Shown here piece by piece: positions 26,666-35,544 of a stretch of 64,000 bases of DNA. The DNA lies in NCBI RefSeq assembly GCF_013085545.1, contig NZ_CP039543.1:186001-250000 (forward strand). The letters run 5' to 3'. A program made the position numbers and the translations under genes. The notes below the pieces were generated by a model that was not told where the DNA came from, searched no databases, and saw only the letters and a program-made list of their open reading frames with translations. Positions within the stretch are counted from its first letter, which is position 1; each line of letters starts with the position of its first letter. This stretch comes from Oceanidesulfovibrio marinus (lineage in GTDB: Bacteria > Desulfobacterota > Desulfovibrionia > Desulfovibrionales > Desulfovibrionaceae).

Positions 26666-26687
26666 GGGCCGGCCTTCGGGCCGGCCC
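26666..26687 (+). promoter_or_regulatory. GC-rich hairpin with UUCG loop between dctP and dctQ
   Basis: Perfect 9-bp arms GGGCCGGCC / GGCCGGCCC closed by TTCG. No T-run follows directly, so it is probably an mRNA-stabilising or partial-termination element that keeps the binding protein more abundant than the permease. Confidence 0.7.
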
Positions 26688-26720
26688 CACATAACCTTTT
26701 GGCGCACGAGGAAAAGACGC

Positions 26721-27206
26721 ATGCGGCGTACTGATCTTCTCAAGATATTCGATGTCGTCTCGGCCACGCTGTTGGGAGCCATAATGATCTTGACCGTGGC
26801 TGCCGTGTTTCAGCGCTACATCATGTCCAGCCCCATACAATGGGCGGAGGAAGTAAACGGCATACTCTTCCTCTGGTCGATCATGCTGGGCTGCGCATCG
26901 GCAAAGCGGACGAACTCCCATCTGACCATCAACATACTCTCTTCGCATCTTTCGGGCCGAGCCAGAAGCATTCTGCAGATCTTCCTGGAGCTAATGACCA
27001 TCGCCGTCATGGCCCTGCTGAGCTGGTACGGCGCGCAGCTCGCCCTCCAGGTGAAGTTCAAGATCACCAACGTTCTCGGCTTTTCCTTCGCGTACTACGA
27101 CTACGCCATTCCCGTGGGAGCCGCAGGCGTGGCGCTTTTCTCCATCATGAACATCTACAGCATCATGAAGCACGGTGACATAGAGAACAAGGAGCTGGCC
27201 CAATGA
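26721..27206 (+). CDS. TRAP transporter small membrane subunit (DctQ family)
   Basis: A 161-residue protein with four hydrophobic helices and the family-typical segment QWAEEVNGILFLWSIMLGCA. With DctM it forms the sodium- or proton-driven TRAP permease that accepts substrate from DctP. The last bases overlap the dctM start (ATGA), so translation is coupled. Confidence 0.9.
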   Translation: MRRTDLLKIFDVVSATLLGAIMILTVAAVFQRYIMSSPIQWAEEVNGILFLWSIMLGCASAKRTNSHLTINILSSHLSGRARSILQIFLELMTIAVMALLSWYGAQLALQVKFKITNVLGFSFAYYDYAIPVGAAGVALFSIMNIYSIMKHGDIENKELAQ

Positions 27207-28486
27207 CGATTGGTATCATCTGCGCAGCCATGCTGTTGGGCTTCGCCATCGACCTCCCCATCTTTGTCGCCGTCATCGGCGCCGTATTTCTGTACTTCCT
27301 GACGAACAACGGCGCGCCGCCAACGATCGCCGTGCAACGTCTCGTCGGCTCGTCGCAAAACCTGTCCCTGCTCGCCGTGCCGTTCTTCATCATGCTCGGC
27401 ACCGTGATGAACCACACCGGCATTACAAGGCGGCTGCTGGGGCTGGCAGAGATGCTGGTGGGCCGGTACCGCGGCGGTCTTGCCCAGGCCAACATCCTGC
27501 TGAGCACCATGATGGGCGGTCTTTCCGCGTCCAACCTCGCAGACTGCGCCATGCTCACCAAGATGCTGCTGCCAGAGATGGAGCGCTGCGGCTACAGCCG
27601 GTCGTTCGCTGCTGCAGTCACAGCGTCGGGCTCGCTCATCACGCCTATTATTCCTCCGGGCATCGCGCTCATCATTTACGGCTTTCTCGCGGATGTCTCC
27701 ATCGGCAAGATGTTCATGGCCGGCATCCTGCCCGGGCTGCTGTGCGCCATTGCTCTGATGTTCACCGCGTACCTCGTGTCCGTAAAGAAAGGATACGCCC
27801 CGTCCCGGTGCGAGCGCGTCACGTCCCAGGAGTTCTTCACGACCCTGAAGAACGCCGTGCCCGCGCTGACCCTGGTGGTGGTGATCATCGGCGGTATCCG
27901 GTTCGGCGTGTTCACGCCCACGGAGGCCGGCGCCGTGGCCGTGGCCTACGTCATCGGCATCGGCCTGTTCGTCTACAAGGAGATGCGGCCGCGGCACATC
28001 CTCGAAGCGCTCATGGAGACGACCCGCTCCACGGCGTCGGTCATGATCATCATCATGGCCTGCTCGGCGCTGGCCTGGATCTTCTCGTGGGAGCAGGTGG
28101 CCCAGAACATGGCCACGGCCATTACCCATGTGACCACGAGCCCGGTCCTCTTCCTGCTGATGATCAACGCCATCTTCCTGGTCATGGGCATGTTCCTGGA
28201 GGGCAACGCCATCCTCATCGTGTTGGTGCCCTTGCTGAAGCCCACGGTGGAGGCGCTGGGTATCGACCTGATCCACTTCGGCCTGGTGATCATTCTGAAC
28301 CTGTCTATCGGCACGCTTACACCCCCAGTCGGAACAGTAATGCTTCTTGTAACCGGTCTCAGCGGCACCAGTGTGCTGGAGTTCTTCAAGACGGCGCTGC
28401 CTTTTTACATCGCACTCATCGTATGCCTTCTGCTGCTGTCGTTCTTTCCGCAGATAACGCTGCTGCTGCCGAACATGATGAACTAG
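27203..28486 (+). CDS. TRAP transporter large permease (DctM family)
   Basis: A 427-residue membrane protein with about twelve helices. Family motifs include PFFIMLGTVMNHTGI, MMGGLSASNLADCAM, SGSLITPIIPPGIALIIYG and LSIGTLTPPVGTVM. It is the translocating subunit. The start overlaps dctQ by 4 bases. The split dehydratase follows within 45 bases, so transporter and enzyme genes are probably one transcript. Confidence 0.93.
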   Translation: MTIGIICAAMLLGFAIDLPIFVAVIGAVFLYFLTNNGAPPTIAVQRLVGSSQNLSLLAVPFFIMLGTVMNHTGITRRLLGLAEMLVGRYRGGLAQANILLSTMMGGLSASNLADCAMLTKMLLPEMERCGYSRSFAAAVTASGSLITPIIPPGIALIIYGFLADVSIGKMFMAGILPGLLCAIALMFTAYLVSVKKGYAPSRCERVTSQEFFTTLKNAVPALTLVVVIIGGIRFGVFTPTEAGAVAVAYVIGIGLFVYKEMRPRHILEALMETTRSTASVMIIIMACSALAWIFSWEQVAQNMATAITHVTTSPVLFLLMINAIFLVMGMFLEGNAILIVLVPLLKPTVEALGIDLIHFGLVIILNLSIGTLTPPVGTVMLLVTGLSGTSVLEFFKTALPFYIALIVCLLLLSFFPQITLLLPNMMN

Positions 28487-28530
28487 TGCCGGAAAAACAA
28501 ATGCAACAAGACCAAGACAGGAAGACGACA

Positions 28531-28857
28531 ATGCTTTGTCTCAAGATACATGAGGACGACAACATCGCCATAGCGACGCAGCATCTGAGCCCTGGAAAGC
28601 GTGTCGAGATGGGCGGGAGTGAAATTGAAGTGCGCGATGATATCGCACCGTTTCACAAGATGGCGCTCCGCAGAATTGGCGCGAACGAAGAGATCATCAG
28701 ATATGGCGTACCGATCGGCAGAAGCACCCAGGACATAGAGCCAGGCGCCCATGTGCATCTTCACAACATGAAGAGCAGCTATATCCCGACGTATCTCAGA
28801 AGCACGAATGGATTCGACGCGACCCCGTGCGAGGTGGAAGAGCATGATCATAGGTAA
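28531..28857 (+). CDS. UxaA-family dehydratase, small (SAF-domain) subunit
   Basis: A 108-residue protein corresponding to the N-terminal SAF domain of altronate/galactarate-type dehydratases, with EEIIRYGVPIGRSTQDIEPGAHVHLHN. In many species this domain is fused to the catalytic part; here it is a separate gene overlapping the next by 14 bases, as in Campylobacter jejuni Cj0482/Cj0483 and in SuyA/SuyB sulfolactate sulfo-lyase. ATG 28531 has AGGA upstream; ATG 28501 in frame is an alternative. Neighbours favour a sugar-acid dehydratase over SuyA. Confidence 0.8.
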   Translation: MLCLKIHEDDNIAIATQHLSPGKRVEMGGSEIEVRDDIAPFHKMALRRIGANEEIIRYGVPIGRSTQDIEPGAHVHLHNMKSSYIPTYLRSTNGFDATPCEVEEHDHR

Positions 28858-30049
28858 CGGGTTTGTCCGCAAGGATGGCAGAAAGGGAATTCGCAATCGT
28901 GTCGTTGTCGCCAACCTGGTGAAGTGCTCGTCCCACATAGCGCATGAGATCGCCAAAGACGCCGGGGACGACGTCCACGAGATCAGCTTCAACGGCTGCT
29001 ACCCGAACGAGCACGCCAATCGCATGATGCGTCAACTCTGCACCCACCCCAACGTGGGTGGGGTGATCATCGTTTCCCTGGGATGCGAGAGCTTCCCGCG
29101 GGACTCCCTTTACGCAGCCGTCAAGAGCTCCGGCCGGCCGGTGGAGATGATCGTGGTTCAGGAATCCGGCGGCACTGCCAGCAGCGTCGCCAAGGGGCGC
29201 GCCGCGCTCTCGGCCATGCTTGAAGAGATCCGGCAGACTCCCAGGGCGCCCATGCATCTGGACGAGCTGGTGGTGGGCACGGTCTGCGGCGGCTCCGACG
29301 CCACCAGCGGCGTCACGGCCAACCCGGCTGTGGGGCTGTTCTTCGACCGCTTCATCGCCGAAGGCGGCACGGGCGTCTTCGAGGAAACCGGCGAGCTCAT
29401 CGGCTGTGAGGAGACCATGCGCCAGCGCAGTGTAACTCCGGCGCTGGGCGAGGCGGTTGTCGAGTCGGTGCACAAGGCCGCCCGGTACTACACCATCATG
29501 GGCCATGGCAGCTTCGCCCCGGGCAACGCCGAAGGCGGCCTGACCACCCAGGAGGAGAAGTCCATGGGGGCGTACGCCAAGAGTGGTTCCTGCGCCATCA
29601 GCGGCATCATCAAGCCCGGCCAGATACCTGCCGGCAAAGGGCTGTACCTGCTGGACGTGGTGCCGGACGGCGAGCCCCGCTTCGGGTTCCCGAACCTCAA
29701 CGACGTTACGGAAATACTGGAGATGGCCGCCTGCGGCTGCCACCTGATGCTGTACACCACGGGGCGCGGCTCGGTAGCCGGCAGCGCCATCATCCCCACC
29801 ATCAAGGTCTGCGCCAACCCACTGACATACCGAAACTTGTCGAATGACATGGATGTCGACGCCGGACGCGTGCTGGAGGGACGCGGCACACTCCAGGAGG
29901 TGGGAAACGAGATATTCGAGCGGGTGGTTGCCGTGGCTGGAGGGAAGCCTTCCAAGCCCGAGGCCCTGGGCCATCGCGAGTTCGATCTACCCTACAAGTA
30001 CTTCGACGTGGATGAGGATACGTGCGCCAACCAGTGCGCGTGCTCGTGA
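28844..30049 (+). CDS. UxaA-family dehydratase, large catalytic subunit
   Basis: A 401-residue protein beginning MIIGNGFVRKDGRKGIRN, typical of the D-galactarate/altronate dehydratase C-terminal family (also SuyB). Conserved parts include SLGCESFPRD, VQESGGTAS, VVGTVCGGSDATSGVTANPA and a Cys-ended tail (CANQCACS). These enzymes are iron-dependent and remove water from sugar acids to give 2-keto-3-deoxy acids. Overlap with the small subunit implies a stoichiometric complex. Likely substrate: the aldonate made by the dehydrogenase and lactonase encoded downstream. (R)-sulfolactate is a second possibility. Confidence 0.82.
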   Translation: MIIGNGFVRKDGRKGIRNRVVVANLVKCSSHIAHEIAKDAGDDVHEISFNGCYPNEHANRMMRQLCTHPNVGGVIIVSLGCESFPRDSLYAAVKSSGRPVEMIVVQESGGTASSVAKGRAALSAMLEEIRQTPRAPMHLDELVVGTVCGGSDATSGVTANPAVGLFFDRFIAEGGTGVFEETGELIGCEETMRQRSVTPALGEAVVESVHKAARYYTIMGHGSFAPGNAEGGLTTQEEKSMGAYAKSGSCAISGIIKPGQIPAGKGLYLLDVVPDGEPRFGFPNLNDVTEILEMAACGCHLMLYTTGRGSVAGSAIIPTIKVCANPLTYRNLSNDMDVDAGRVLEGRGTLQEVGNEIFERVVAVAGGKPSKPEALGHREFDLPYKYFDVDEDTCANQCACS

Positions 30050-30106
30050 GGTGGTGCACCACCTGTCACGGCCATGCGCGCCCGTGGAAAGCGTATATCG
30101 AGTGAC

Positions 30107-30143
30107 TTCTTTGCCGGGAACGAACGTCGTTCCCGGCAAAGAA
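30107..30143. repeat. 37-bp near-perfect palindrome before rhaT-like gene
   Basis: Perfect 17-bp arms (30107-30123 and 30127-30143) around ACG. No T-run follows on either strand, so it is not a standard terminator. It sits between the dehydratase and the permease genes, 60 bases before the latter. It could be an operator, a processing site or a stabilising stem. Confidence 0.7.
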
Positions 30144-30202
30144 AAAAGGCCAGACGTAGACAAGAGATTGGGCATCGTAATCTCCAAGAGGAGGCGATCA
30201 AG

Positions 30203-31213
30203 ATGATTTCAGGTTTCTTCGTACTCTTAGTCGCAAGTGGCTTCCAGGGAAGCTTTGGCTTGGGCATGAAAAACTACAGGCCATTTTCCTGGGAAGCGTT
30301 CTGGGTCGTATTTTCCGTGATCGGTATCTTGTGCTTTCCCATCCTGTGGACATCCCTTGAGGTGCCCCACTTCGCCACATACATCTGGGCGACGCCTTCC
30401 AGCGTGCTCTGGGTCGCCGCGGCATGCGGTTTCCTGTGGGGCGTCAGCGCCATCTGGTACGGCAAGTCCATCGATTACATCGGCCTCTCGCTCACCGTGG
30501 GCATCAACACGGGCGTGGGCTGCTCTCTGGGCGCGCTCATCCCCCTGTTCATCCTCAACGACCTGCCGTCAACGAACTCGATGGTCATCCTCCTGCTCGG
30601 CATGGCCGTCATGCTCGTGGGTGTGGGCGTGATCACCAAGGCCGGTCTGCTCAAGGACAAGCAGGGCAAGACCGACGCCAGCGTGACCCTGAACGAGAAG
30701 TTCATGGTGGGTCTGCTCTTCGCCCTGATCTCGGGCTTTGGAACGGCTGCCATCAACGTGGGATATTCCTATGCGCACACGGCGAGCGACCTGGCCGTGG
30801 CCGCCGGGGTCAATCCCGTGAGCGCCAGCCTCATCGCCTACGTCATCGTTTTTGCCTCGGGCGGCTTCCTGGCCAACGTGATCTATGCCCTCTACATCCT
30901 TTTCAAGAACAAGTCGTACGATGATTTCACCAAAAAGGGCGCCGGGTTCGCCTACTTCAAGGCGATTCTGACCGGTGCCCTCTGGTTCGCCGCCCTTGGG
31001 CTCTACGGCAAGTCCGCCGCGTTGCTCGGCGATCTCGGAACGGTCATCGGCTGGATCGTGTTCCTGTCCCTGGCCCTGGTCATCAGCAACTTCTGGGGCA
31101 TCAAGACCGGCGAGTGGAAGGGCTTCAAGAAGCCGTTGCGGGTGATGAACATCGGCAACGCCATCCTGCTTATATCCGTCATCATAGTCGGTTACGCCAA
31201 CAGCCTCGCCTAA
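30203..31213 (+). CDS. RhaT-family sugar:proton symporter-like permease
   Basis: A 336-residue membrane protein with about ten helices, related to the L-rhamnose:proton symporter RhaT (drug/metabolite transporter superfamily). Seen segments: VASGFQGSFGLGMKNYRPFSWEAFW, GVSAIWYGKSIDYIGLSLTVGINTGVG and NFWGIKTGEWKG. It probably takes up a 6-deoxyhexose such as L-fucose or L-rhamnose, giving the cluster a second transporter besides TRAP. AAGAGGAGG lies 8-16 bases before ATG 30203. Confidence 0.82.
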   Translation: MISGFFVLLVASGFQGSFGLGMKNYRPFSWEAFWVVFSVIGILCFPILWTSLEVPHFATYIWATPSSVLWVAAACGFLWGVSAIWYGKSIDYIGLSLTVGINTGVGCSLGALIPLFILNDLPSTNSMVILLLGMAVMLVGVGVITKAGLLKDKQGKTDASVTLNEKFMVGLLFALISGFGTAAINVGYSYAHTASDLAVAAGVNPVSASLIAYVIVFASGGFLANVIYALYILFKNKSYDDFTKKGAGFAYFKAILTGALWFAALGLYGKSAALLGDLGTVIGWIVFLSLALVISNFWGIKTGEWKGFKKPLRVMNIGNAILLISVIIVGYANSLA

Positions 31214-31237
31214 AAGCGCCATATAAGGAGAAAGGAA

Positions 31238-32326
31238 ATGCATACTCATCCTGCAGATGTAGGCGTCAGCACCTTGCCTCCCATGCCCGAAAAGCCGCGC
31301 CCCGTGGTCAGCATCGGCGGCGGTGGAATCGTGAACGATGCGCATCTGCCTGCCTGGAAAAAAGCCGGTTTCCCTGTCCTGGCCATGTACGACGTCAATG
31401 CCGACAAGGCCCGCAGCACTGCAGAGAAGTGGGGCATCCCCAGCGTATATGAGGACCTCGATGACCTTGTGAAGGCAGGCGAAAAGGAAGGGGCCGTGTT
31501 CGACATAGCCGTGCCCGCCTCGGAGATCATGGGCATCCTGACACACCTGCCCGAGGGCGCCGGCGTGCTCATCCAGAAGCCCATGGGGGAGAGCATCGAG
31601 GAGGCCCGGGAAATCCTCATGACCTGCCGGGAACGCAAGCTCGTGGCCGGTATCAACTTCCAGCTCCGCCAGGCCCCGTTCATGGTGGCGGCCAAACAGA
31701 TGGCGGAGAAAGGGCTGCTCGGCGAGGTGCATGATGTGGAGATGCGCGTTGTCTGCCAAACGCCGTGGAACCTCTGGAGCTTCCTCTTCGAGAAGGAGCG
31801 CATGGAGATCAACTACCACAGCATCCATTACATAGACGCCGTGCGCAACATCCTGGGCGATCCCTCGGGCGTGTGGTGCAAGACCATGAAGCACCCCAAG
31901 ATGATGGAGCTGGCGCAGACCCGCTCGTCCATAATCATGGACTACGGGGATGTGGTCAGGGCGAATATCTCCACCAACCACGGCCACGACTATGCCCCGG
32001 ATCAGCAGGAGTGCTTCTTCAAGATCGAGGGGACCAAGGGTGCGGTCAAGATCCAGATCGGCGTCATCCTCAACTATCCCAAGGGTTCGGTGGACCAGTT
32101 CCTGTACGTGCTGGACGACGGCAAGGGCTGGCGCACCATGGAGATCGAGGGCTCCTGGTTCCCCGAGGCCTTCATGGGCCCCATGGGCGGCCTGCAGAAA
32201 AAGCTGGAGGACCCCTCCTTCAACTACACCAATAGCGTGGAAGACGCCTGGAAGACCATGTGCGTGGTGGAAGCCTGCTACGAGTCTTCGGCCTCCGGCG
32301 CGACGCCGGTCGATTACACCGCGTAG
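31238..32326 (+). CDS. Gfo/Idh/MocA-family oxidoreductase
   Basis: A 362-residue NAD(P)-dependent dehydrogenase. The Rossmann segment is VVSIGGGGIVNDAHLPAWKKAG; Lys114 in LIQKPMGES is the family catalytic Lys of the EKP-type motif (Glu replaced by Gln). INYHSIHYID holds the active-site His. It could oxidise the C1 hydroxyl of a pyranose to an aldonolactone, a step done by an unrelated SDR enzyme in the Campylobacter fucose pathway. AAGGAGAAAGG precedes the ATG. Confidence 0.8.
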   Translation: MHTHPADVGVSTLPPMPEKPRPVVSIGGGGIVNDAHLPAWKKAGFPVLAMYDVNADKARSTAEKWGIPSVYEDLDDLVKAGEKEGAVFDIAVPASEIMGILTHLPEGAGVLIQKPMGESIEEAREILMTCRERKLVAGINFQLRQAPFMVAAKQMAEKGLLGEVHDVEMRVVCQTPWNLWSFLFEKERMEINYHSIHYIDAVRNILGDPSGVWCKTMKHPKMMELAQTRSSIIMDYGDVVRANISTNHGHDYAPDQQECFFKIEGTKGAVKIQIGVILNYPKGSVDQFLYVLDDGKGWRTMEIEGSWFPEAFMGPMGGLQKKLEDPSFNYTNSVEDAWKTMCVVEACYESSASGATPVDYTA

Positions 32327-32363
32327 CCCGGCTATTGCCACGTAACCATAAGAGCTTGATACG

Positions 32364-33251
32364 ATGAGACATATCACCGACGTACACGTACACGTCTGGG
32401 ATCTGTCCAGGTTCTCTCTGCCCTGGCTGGACGACGTTCCCGCGCTGAAGAAGAGCATCAGCGAGGATGACTACATGCGGGATATGGGGCAGGGACCTGG
32501 CTGGCGAATCGAGAAGGCCGTTTATGTGGAAGTGGATGTGGCTCCGGAGCAGCGGGAGCAGGAGGCCGAGTACATCGCCCGGGTCTGCCGGGACCAAGAA
32601 TCGGCCTTCGAGGCGGCGGTTATCTCGGCGGACCTGGCCTTGCCCGAGGCGGCCCGGCGGCTCGGCGCGTATCGCGACCATCCGTGCATCCGCGGCGTGC
32701 GCCATGTGCTGCACGTGGATTCGAGTCTCAAGGGAGCCTGCCTGGACACGACCTTTGTGCGCAACGTCCGCATACTGGGAGAGCAGGGCATGCTCTTCGA
32801 GGGCTGCCTGCGCACTTCCGAGCTGTCGGACCTTGTCCAGCTGGCAAAGCAGTGCCCGGACACGTCCGTTGTGCTGGACCACATGGGCAACGTGGACCCC
32901 GTGAGCATTGCCGCGAAGAACCCGCCCCCTGGGCAGGCCACCTATGCCGATCAGTGGAAGAGGGACATCGAGGCCCTGGGTGCGCTGTCCAACGTGAGCT
33001 GCAAGATCTCGGGCCTCAACGTGTTCGGCGACTGGAGCAGCGAAACCCTGGCCCCGGCTCTGGAGCATTGCTTCGATGTGTTCGGTGAGGACAGGATCAT
33101 GTTCGCCTCCAACTACCCGGTCTGCCAGCTCTCTCTCGGAGCCCGGCCCTGGGTCGAGGCCCTGCTGTCCATCACGGCGGCGCGGTCCGAGTCCTTCCAG
33201 GAAAAACTCTTCTCCGGCAACGCTGCCCGGATCTATCAACTGCAACGATAA
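32364..33251 (+). CDS. Amidohydrolase-2 family lactonase-like enzyme
   Basis: A 295-residue TIM-barrel hydrolase of the amidohydrolase family that includes L-fuconolactonase and L-rhamnono-lactonase. The metal motif HxH is in DVHVHVWD (His8, His10), and VVLDHMGN holds a further His. At the position of the usual catalytic Asp the sequence reads FASNYPV, so Asn replaces Asp, as in several family members. It probably opens the lactone made by the Gfo/Idh enzyme. The mutarotase gene follows after 22 bases. Confidence 0.8.
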   Translation: MRHITDVHVHVWDLSRFSLPWLDDVPALKKSISEDDYMRDMGQGPGWRIEKAVYVEVDVAPEQREQEAEYIARVCRDQESAFEAAVISADLALPEAARRLGAYRDHPCIRGVRHVLHVDSSLKGACLDTTFVRNVRILGEQGMLFEGCLRTSELSDLVQLAKQCPDTSVVLDHMGNVDPVSIAAKNPPPGQATYADQWKRDIEALGALSNVSCKISGLNVFGDWSSETLAPALEHCFDVFGEDRIMFASNYPVCQLSLGARPWVEALLSITAARSESFQEKLFSGNAARIYQLQR

Positions 33252-33273
33252 CCTGACGCAGGAGGATACGCAT

Positions 33274-33606
33274 ATGTCCAACGTCATGCGCATAGGTGGA
33301 GTCATCAAGGCCAAGCCCGATAAGATCGACTACTACAAGCAGCTGCACGCCGCCCCGTGGCCCGAGATCAACGACATGATCAAGCAGTGCAACATCCAGA
33401 ACTACTCGATCTATTTCAAGGACGATTACCTCTTCTCCTATTTCGAGTACACGGGCGACGACTTCGAGGCCGATATGGCCAAAATGGCCGCCGACCCCAA
33501 GACCCAGGAGTGGTGGGCCGAGTGCGTTCCCTGCCTCACCCCGCTGGAGACGCGTAAGGAAGGCGAGCTCTGGGCCTCCATGGAAGAGGTCTATCATCTG
33601 GACTAG
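33274..33606 (+). CDS. L-rhamnose/L-fucose mutarotase-type protein
   Basis: A 110-residue protein of the RhaM/FucM-like family (ferredoxin-like dimeric fold) that interconverts sugar anomers. Seen: MRIGGVIKAKPDKIDYYKQLHAAPWPE with the His of LHAAPWP, NYSIYFKDDYLFSYFEY, and the C-terminal WWAECVPC. ATG 33274 has CAGGAGGA 8 bases upstream. Its presence is the strongest hint that the cluster works on a 6-deoxyhexose. Confidence 0.85.
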   Translation: MSNVMRIGGVIKAKPDKIDYYKQLHAAPWPEINDMIKQCNIQNYSIYFKDDYLFSYFEYTGDDFEADMAKMAADPKTQEWWAECVPCLTPLETRKEGELWASMEEVYHLD

Positions 33607-33904
33607 AGCCGCTGACAAAACCTTGTCTGCGTGTGCACGGCTTGCCCGGATTCCGGCTTCGTCAACCTGCATCGACGTAGGGCCCACTACGTCTGTTCCG
33701 GTTTCCTTGCCCGAATCCGACCCGCTCGTGCTCGGCGCGACGACCGGTTTTGTGAGAGATTCTGATCCCGCCAGACTGCGAGTGACGGGTTGTTGATACG
33801 ACAGGTGCGCTTCGCATGCGGGGCGCACCTTGATGAATTTGCCGGAGCGGTGCAAGACAGCCGCCCCCACGGTTGTAAACACTTAACCATCAGGTGAAAC
33901 GATA
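33607..33904. other. Intergenic region before CoA-transferase gene
   Basis: 298 bases, no supportable gene. The G+A-rich end CAGGTGAAACGATA supplies a modest ribosome site for the next gene. No clear terminator or promoter pair was identified. Confidence 0.35.
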
Positions 33905-35056
33905 ATGGCCACATTGCCTTTGCAAGGACTGCTTGTTCTTGATTTCAGTCAGTTTCTGGCCGGACCCTCCGCTGCGTTGCGCTTGGCCGACCTTGGCGCC
34001 ACGGTGGTCAAGGTCGAGCGTCCTGGAACAGGCGAGTTGGGCAGAAGTCTGTATATTTCCGATCAGGAGTTCGACGGGGAGAGTGCGCTCTTCCATACCA
34101 TCAACCGCAACAAGAAGAGCTACGCCGCCAACCTCAAGGACCCCGAAGACCTGACCCGGGTCAGGAAGCTGGTGACCAGGGCCGACGTGCTCATCGAAAA
34201 CTTCCGGCCCGGCGTCATGCAGCGCTTCGGTCTGGACTACGACTCGGTCAGGGAGCTCAACCCCGGGCTCGTGTACGGCACGGTCACCGGCTACGGCACC
34301 GAGGGCCCCTGGAAGAACCTGCCCGGCCAGGACCTGCTCATCCAGGCGCGCTCCGGCCTGGCCTGGCTCAGCGGAGAAGCCGAGCAGGGCCCTGTGCCCA
34401 TCGGTCTGTCCGTCTCCGACATCATCACCGGCGCCCACCTGGTGCAGGGCATCCTCGCCTGCCTCGTCCGCCGTGGCGTCACAGGCGAGGGCGGCCGCGT
34501 GGAGGTCAACCTGCTGGAGTCTACCCTGGACATGCAGTTCGAGCTCCTCACCTGCCACCTCAACGACGGCGGCAAGCAGCCGCAGCGCTCGGCCGTGAAC
34601 AACGCCAACGCCTATCTGGGCGCTCCCTACGGCGTGTACCAGACCGCGGACGGGCACTTGGCCCTGTCCATGGGCGACATTCCCAAGCTCGGCGAGATCG
34701 TGGAGTGTCCCAAGCTGGCCCAATACACCGACAACAAGCAGTGGTTCGTGAAGCGCGACGAGATCAAGGCCGTGCTCGCCAAACACCTCACCTCCCAGAC
34801 CACCCAGTACTGGCTGGATCGCCTCGTACCCATGGACTACTGGTGCGCGCCGGTCCTGAGCTGGAGCGAGCTGCGCGACGAAGCCGGCTTCCAGGCGCTG
34901 GAGTTCGTGCAGACCCTCACCAGAGAGAGCGGGGCTGAGATGGACACGACCCGCTGCCCCATCCGGATCAACTGCGACAAGATCTACTCCGGCCAGGCCG
35001 CTCCCAGGCCCGGCGAGCACACGGACGAGATCAACACCACGTACAACCTCACATAA
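33905..35056 (+). CDS. CaiB/BaiF family (class III) CoA-transferase
   Basis: A 383-residue enzyme that moves CoA between carboxylic acids. The N-terminus [31 protein letters not shown] is typical. The expected catalytic Asp is Asp143 in [18 protein letters not shown]- and ENFRPG-type segments are present. At 383 residues it is slightly shorter than formyl-CoA transferase (about 425). It precedes a MaoC dehydratase by 20 bases, so a CoA-ester hydration or dehydration pathway is implied. The acid substrate cannot be named. Confidence 0.88.
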   Translation: MATLPLQGLLVLDFSQFLAGPSAALRLADLGATVVKVERPGTGELGRSLYISDQEFDGESALFHTINRNKKSYAANLKDPEDLTRVRKLVTRADVLIENFRPGVMQRFGLDYDSVRELNPGLVYGTVTGYGTEGPWKNLPGQDLLIQARSGLAWLSGEAEQGPVPIGLSVSDIITGAHLVQGILACLVRRGVTGEGGRVEVNLLESTLDMQFELLTCHLNDGGKQPQRSAVNNANAYLGAPYGVYQTADGHLALSMGDIPKLGEIVECPKLAQYTDNKQWFVKRDEIKAVLAKHLTSQTTQYWLDRLVPMDYWCAPVLSWSELRDEAGFQALEFVQTLTRESGAEMDTTRCPIRINCDKIYSGQAAPRPGEHTDEINTTYNLT

Positions 35057-35076
35057 GTGGCGCGAGGAGCGACACC

Positions 35077-35523
35077 ATGTTCATCGACAAGTATTACGAA
35101 GAGTACGAGATCGGCGAGAGCCGCGAGAGCTACGGCCGTACCATCACCGAGTCCGACATCGTCATCCACGCGGGCCAGACCGGTGATTTCTACCCCCACC
35201 ACATGGATGCGGAGTGGTGCAAGACCCAGCCCTTTGGCCAGCGCATGGCCCACGGCACGCTCACCTTCGCCATCGCCGCCGGCCTGGGCGCAGGGGACAT
35301 CAACAACAAAAGCATGACCTACGGCTACGAGCGGCTGCGCTTCCCCCGGCCTGTGTTCATCGGCGACACGGTCCACGGCGTCTTCAGCATTACCGAGAAG
35401 AAGCCCCACCCGCGCAAACCGGGCTACGGCCTCGTCACCGAACGCGTGGAGCTCAAGAACCAGAACGACGAAACCGTGCTGGTCTGCGACCACGTCCACT
35501 TCGTGGAATGCCGCGAGAAGTAA
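35077..35523 (+). CDS. MaoC-like (R)-specific enoyl-CoA hydratase/dehydratase
   Basis: A 148-residue hot-dog-fold protein. The active-site signature is [15 protein letters not shown] (Asp37 and His42), with the downstream [15 protein letters not shown]. Family members hydrate enoyl-CoA or dehydrate 3-hydroxyacyl-CoA. It probably acts on the CoA ester formed by the preceding transferase. Length is normal for a single hot-dog unit. The ribosome site GAGGAG lies 9 bases upstream. Confidence 0.88.
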   Translation: MFIDKYYEEYEIGESRESYGRTITESDIVIHAGQTGDFYPHHMDAEWCKTQPFGQRMAHGTLTFAIAAGLGAGDINNKSMTYGYERLRFPRPVFIGDTVHGVFSITEKKPHPRKPGYGLVTERVELKNQNDETVLVCDHVHFVECREK

Positions 35524-35544
35524 CAGCTCGTGGCATTGGCTGGA

